Part shown: positions 60,971 through 64,000 of the stretch, piece by piece
Position numbering within the stretch: position 1 is the first letter of the stretch
Layout of the letters: each line of letters begins with the position of its first letter
Assembly (NCBI GenBank): GCA_963747515.1
Contig: CAVVFN010000009.1
Location: forward strand, 186,001 to 250,000
Source: Mariniphaga sp963747515
Lineage (GTDB): Bacteria; Bacteroidota; Bacteroidia; Bacteroidales; Prolixibacteraceae
DNA: 64,000 nucleotides
Direction: 5' to 3'
The notes under the pieces: generated by a model
The model's database searches: none
What the model saw: the letters and a program-made list of their open reading frames with translations, nothing else
What the model was told of the DNA's origin: nothing
Translations under genes and position numbers: made by a program

Positions 60971-62095
60971 ATGGACTATGAAAAACCTACAAATCAATCA
61001 AAACCCGTAATTTTGGTTGTGAACGATAACCCGCTGAACATTCAGATGTTGAAAAATCAGCTTTCGCTTGTCGATTGTAATCTGGCTACAGCAATGAATG
61101 AAAATCAGGTGCTGCAGTTAATTGAGACAGTAAAACCCGACTTGATTTTACTTGATTTCGAAGTTTCAGCGAAAAAGGAATACATGCTTTGTCGCATGCT
61201 GAACAGCGGAGAACGTATCAAAAACATTCCGTTAATTGTATTCTCAGATGAACAAGAAATAGAAAATATCGAAAAAAGTGTCGGACCTGGTACAGTTGAT
61301 TGTATTTCCAGGCCTTTTGGGAAATATGAGCTGGTAACCCGGATTAATTACCTCCTGGCAATGAAAAGAAAGAAAGAGGATCTTGAAAAAGAGCTTAAAA
61401 AAAAGAATCTGTTTTTTTCGATTATTTCACACGAACTCCGGGGTTCTTTTGGTATTGTTTTGAATTTTGTTGATATGCTGAAAAACGAAGGTGATAATAT
61501 GTCGGCAGGGCAAAAAAAGGAGGTATTAAATGATATTGAAGGTATCACACAAAATACCATGGGTCTGCTTGAAAACCTTCTGAGATGGTCAAATGTACAA
61601 TACGGAGAGATTTTTTACAATCCGGAGGATCTGGAGCTTAATAATTTAATTAATGAAACCATTGAAGATTTCACCCAAGCAGCCTGCCGGAAAAATATCA
61701 GGCTTGTTTCGAATGTCGGATCGTTAAGTGTATCAGCCGACAGAAACATGGTGCAATTAATTTTACGAAACTTGCTGACAAATGCATTGAAATTTACTCC
61801 CTGTGGAGGAAACATTACTGTGGGTTCCATTTATAAGGGGGGTTCTGTAAAAATTCAGATTTCCGATTCCGGGTTGGGAATGAATCCCGATAAAGTGGAA
61901 CAGTTATTTCGAATCGATCGGAAAGTTACTACACCGGGTACTGAAAATGAACAGGGAAGCGGGCTGGGACTTATTTTTTGCCGTGAATTTCTTAGATGTC
62001 ATGGAAGCGATATAGGCATTGAAAGTGTTCCGGGAAAAGGAACTACTGTTTGGTTTATGCTGCCGCTGGCAGTTATGCAACATGCCGAAGTGTAA
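60971..62095 (+). CDS. Response regulator receiver-histidine kinase protein
   Basis: This 374-residue cytoplasmic protein has an N-terminal REC domain (about 12-125) followed by HisKA (His in FFSIISHELRGSFGIVL, about 156) and HATPase_c (NLLTNALKFTP, DSGLGMNP, GSGLGLIFC). In REC the phospho-acceptor is kept (LILLDFE). The acidic pair reads VNDNP instead of VDDNP, and the conserved Lys is Arg (ISRPF), so its phosphorylation may be weakened. No membrane helix is present. The MEMO1-AMMECR1 gene follows 15 bases later. Confidence 0.88.
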   Translation: MDYEKPTNQSKPVILVVNDNPLNIQMLKNQLSLVDCNLATAMNENQVLQLIETVKPDLILLDFEVSAKKEYMLCRMLNSGERIKNIPLIVFSDEQEIENIEKSVGPGTVDCISRPFGKYELVTRINYLLAMKRKKEDLEKELKKKNLFFSIISHELRGSFGIVLNFVDMLKNEGDNMSAGQKKEVLNDIEGITQNTMGLLENLLRWSNVQYGEIFYNPEDLELNNLINETIEDFTQAACRKNIRLVSNVGSLSVSADRNMVQLILRNLLTNALKFTPCGGNITVGSIYKGGSVKIQISDSGLGMNPDKVEQLFRIDRKVTTPGTENEQGSGLGLIFCREFLRCHGSDIGIESVPGKGTTVWFMLPLAVMQHAEV

Positions 62096-62110
62096 ATTTA
62101 AATTCACATC

Positions 62111-63523
62111 ATGAAAGATTCCGGATTATCGGAAGAACAGGTTCGGGAACCTGCGTTTGCAGGCAGCTTTTATCCATCGTCAGGGAAAAAACTTTCACAA
62201 CAATTGAAGGATTTGTTTGCTCATGCCAAAATACCTGTTGAAACTAATCAGCCACAAGCTCTCCTTGCACCGCATGCGGGATACATGTTCAGCGGTCAGA
62301 TAGCTGCTTCAGCATACAACCAGTTACCGGCAAACTGCATTTATAAAAGAGTATTTATAATTGCTTCCAGTCATCATTACACCTTTGGGGGCGCTTCTGT
62401 AAACATTTCCGCCCGATATAAAACTCCTCTGGGTGAAATAAAAGTAGATAGAAAGTTAGCAGGCAAGCTTAATCAATCTGAAGGGCTTATCCGGTTTCTG
62501 CCTGAAGCCCACCTGGTTGAACATAGCCTGGAGGTGCAGCTTCCTTTTTTACAGCATAAACTAGGGACTGATTTCTTACTGGTTCCCATTGTTGTCGGGA
62601 CGCATGATATTTCAGAATGTGAAAAAATTGCCCTGTTGCTTGAGCCCTGGTTTACTCCTGAAAATCTTTTTATTGTCAGCACCGATTTTTCACACTATCC
62701 TTCATACGAGGATGCGCTTGAAAACGATTTTCATACAGCGCAGGCAATCTGTAGCAATAATCCGGATGTTTTGATGCAGTTCCTTGAACAAGACAAAAAC
62801 ATCGAAAATCTGGCTACATCACTTTGTGGTTGGGCAGCAGTGATGACCTTATTATATATAACCAAAAATAAAATGGCAGAGTACCGCCTTATCCACTATC
62901 AGAACTCAGGAGATATTAAATCATACGGTGACAGGAACAAAGTGGTGGGGTACTGGGCAATGGCAGTTTACCGAAGGGATAATAACCTGGTTGTTCCTCC
63001 TGATTTTCAGGTTGAATTGCTGGAGAAGGCGCGTCATGCCATTATTCATTATTTTAAAACGGGAGAAATGGTTCAGCAGGAACCCCGAATCAATGAATTG
63101 ATTCATTCAGCAGGAATGTTTGTAAGCATTTATGTAAAGGGAGAATTGCGGGGTTGTATAGGAAACGTTACCAACAGCAGTTCCCTAAATGATGCAGTGC
63201 AGCAGCTGGCTGTTTCGGCATCATGTGATCCACGCTTTAAAAACCTTAGAAGGAACGAACTGATTTTAATGGAACTTGAAATTTCCATTCTTTCACCACT
63301 TCAAAAAATTAAGTCGATCGATGAAATTATTTTGGGAAAGCATGGTATTTATATCAAAAAAGGTGCGGACTCGGGTATCTTTCTTCCCAAAGTAGCCCAA
63401 AAAAATGGCTGGAGCTTGAATGAGTTTTTGGGACATTGTGCTCAGGATAAAGCAGGTATTGGTTGGGAAGGTTGGGAAACTGCCGATATTTTTATATATG
63501 AAGCATTCGTTTTTAAAGGATAA
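62111..63523 (+). CDS. MEMO1-AMMECR1 fusion protein (AmmeMemoRadiSam proteins B and A)
   Basis: This 470-residue protein joins an N-terminal MEMO1-like domain (about 10-290: AGSFYPSSGKKL, APHAGYMFSG, SSHHYTFGG, STDFSHYP) to a C-terminal AMMECR1 domain (about 300-468: GMFVSIYVKGELRGCIGNV, then LMELEISILSPLQKI). In many genomes these two occur with a radical SAM enzyme as the AmmeMemoRadiSam set; that third gene is not seen before the window ends. The join is natural, as both parts are complete. The reaction is unknown. It lies 15 bases after the REC-kinase gene. Confidence 0.9.
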   Translation: MKDSGLSEEQVREPAFAGSFYPSSGKKLSQQLKDLFAHAKIPVETNQPQALLAPHAGYMFSGQIAASAYNQLPANCIYKRVFIIASSHHYTFGGASVNISARYKTPLGEIKVDRKLAGKLNQSEGLIRFLPEAHLVEHSLEVQLPFLQHKLGTDFLLVPIVVGTHDISECEKIALLLEPWFTPENLFIVSTDFSHYPSYEDALENDFHTAQAICSNNPDVLMQFLEQDKNIENLATSLCGWAAVMTLLYITKNKMAEYRLIHYQNSGDIKSYGDRNKVVGYWAMAVYRRDNNLVVPPDFQVELLEKARHAIIHYFKTGEMVQQEPRINELIHSAGMFVSIYVKGELRGCIGNVTNSSSLNDAVQQLAVSASCDPRFKNLRRNELILMELEISILSPLQKIKSIDEIILGKHGIYIKKGADSGIFLPKVAQKNGWSLNEFLGHCAQDKAGIGWEGWETADIFIYEAFVFKG

Positions 63524-64000
63524 CACCCAAAGTGCGAAGACTTTTTTTTGTGAATGTGCTGTTGTTTTAAGAGTTTGAATTCTCCTTGTCCCTCTTACTG
63601 TTTTTTGGGTAAATAATAAACTTTCCACAGAATAACATAAAATTTACAACCGGCCACTTCTCATTATAGGCCCAATAATCTTTATGTTTAACCCGAATGC
63701 TAATCCGTGGCAGAAATCATGAATTTACCTCCAGTAATCCGTATTTAAAACAGATTAAATTCAACCTTAATTCAGTATTAATTCAGTGTTATTTCAGTTT
63801 AAATTCAATTATAATTGAATTTATATTGAGTTAATATTGAATTTAAATTGAATTTAAATTGAATTTACACCGGACCATGTATAGAGAATTATTCCTCATT
63901 AGGTCTGATGTAATTGTTAAGAAATATTGCAGGAGGTAAATGAAAAGGATGTTAATATCCGGGCAACAAACTTTACTTTTTCTTTAATTTTTGTACTAAT
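63524..64000. other. Gene-free end of the window holding inverted-repeat element 3
   Basis: No gene is visible after 63523. The region contains the third 11-bp-unit inverted repeat (63751-63873). The remaining DNA is AT-rich, with no clear promoter or terminator. Confidence 0.4.
63751..63873. repeat. Long inverted repeat built of 11-bp units (element 3)
   Basis: The centre (63801-63822) is a perfect 22-bp palindrome made of AAATTCAATTA and its complement. Left units are AAATTCAACCT (63757), TAATTCAGTAT (63768), TAATTCAGTGT (63779) and TATTTCAGTTT (63790). Right units are ATATTGAGTTA (63823), ATATTGAATTT (63834) and AAATTGAATTT twice (63845, 63856). Arm differences are often G on the left facing T on the right. 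The outer end ACCGG recalls the CCGG ends of element 1. It lies 3' of the MEMO1-AMMECR1 gene. Confidence 0.8.

Noticed and set aside
60755..60997. Minus-strand 80-codon frame overlapping the REC-kinase start
   Set aside because: It overlaps a well-supported gene start, has no homology signal, and its hydrophobic start looks like chance in AT-rich DNA.

Overview
The window looks like a chromosomal segment of a member of the Bacteroidota, probably Bacteroidales or Marinilabiliales. The evidence is many promoter boxes of the TAnnTTTG type, a MacA/MacB/TolC export operon, DUF4783 and S41 peptidase genes, a three-subunit succinate dehydrogenase/fumarate reductase, a GH140-like glycosidase, and moderately AT-rich intergenic DNA. 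Nothing fixes the genus. No rRNA, tRNA or CRISPR array was seen.

Layout. 1-6.8 kb: the end of an amidohydrolase gene, then a complete minus-strand tripartite ABC export operon (ATPase, two MacB-like permeases, MacA-like adaptor, TolC-like channel). 7.3-12.2 kb: an FAD oxidoreductase, a polysaccharide deacetylase and a long KamA-family radical SAM protein. 12.6-26.9 kb: housekeeping genes: era, der, an LsrG-like monooxygenase overlapping an iron alcohol dehydrogenase, mutL behind a small membrane protein, two coupled rhomboids, YihY and DUF4783, rlmH, a 1220-residue sensor kinase and a phosphoribosyltransferase.

26.9-36.3 kb is an accessory, rearranged region. It holds hairpin repeats and two paralogous cassettes, each with a duplicated leader, a JAMM/JAB-like lipoprotein and a second exported protein. 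It also holds an IS4-family element, remnants of O-antigen-ligase-like genes, and broken glycine-rich peptide genes each followed by a small two-helix membrane ORF. 36.3-40.3 kb: an orphan zinc-ribbon protein, a GntP permease, an AraC remnant, and a compact DUF488-DUF488-dual-OB operon that abuts the AraC remnant.

40.3-44.8 kb encodes a corrinoid methyl-transfer route: corrinoid protein, MtaA-like methyltransferase fused to a thioredoxin-like domain, homocysteine S-methyltransferase and a CobW-like GTPase. 44.8-48.4 kb is the sdhCAB operon with a clear promoter and terminator. 48.6-63.5 kb holds an outer-membrane protein, metG, a GH140-like enzyme, a HAD phosphatase, LD-carboxypeptidase, YraN, YjbR, a C1 peptidase, an S4 protein, an S41 protease with a dCMP deaminase, a SPOR lipoprotein, a REC-histidine kinase and a MEMO1-AMMECR1 fusion.

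The most unusual non-coding signal is a family of three long intergenic inverted repeats (about 8.9, 27.2 and 63.8 kb). Their arms are built from 11-bp units, so TTC (and GAA or GAG on the other arm) recurs every 11 bases. All three lie just 3' of plus-strand genes, and most of the arm differences I examined are compatible with G-U pairing in a plus-strand RNA.
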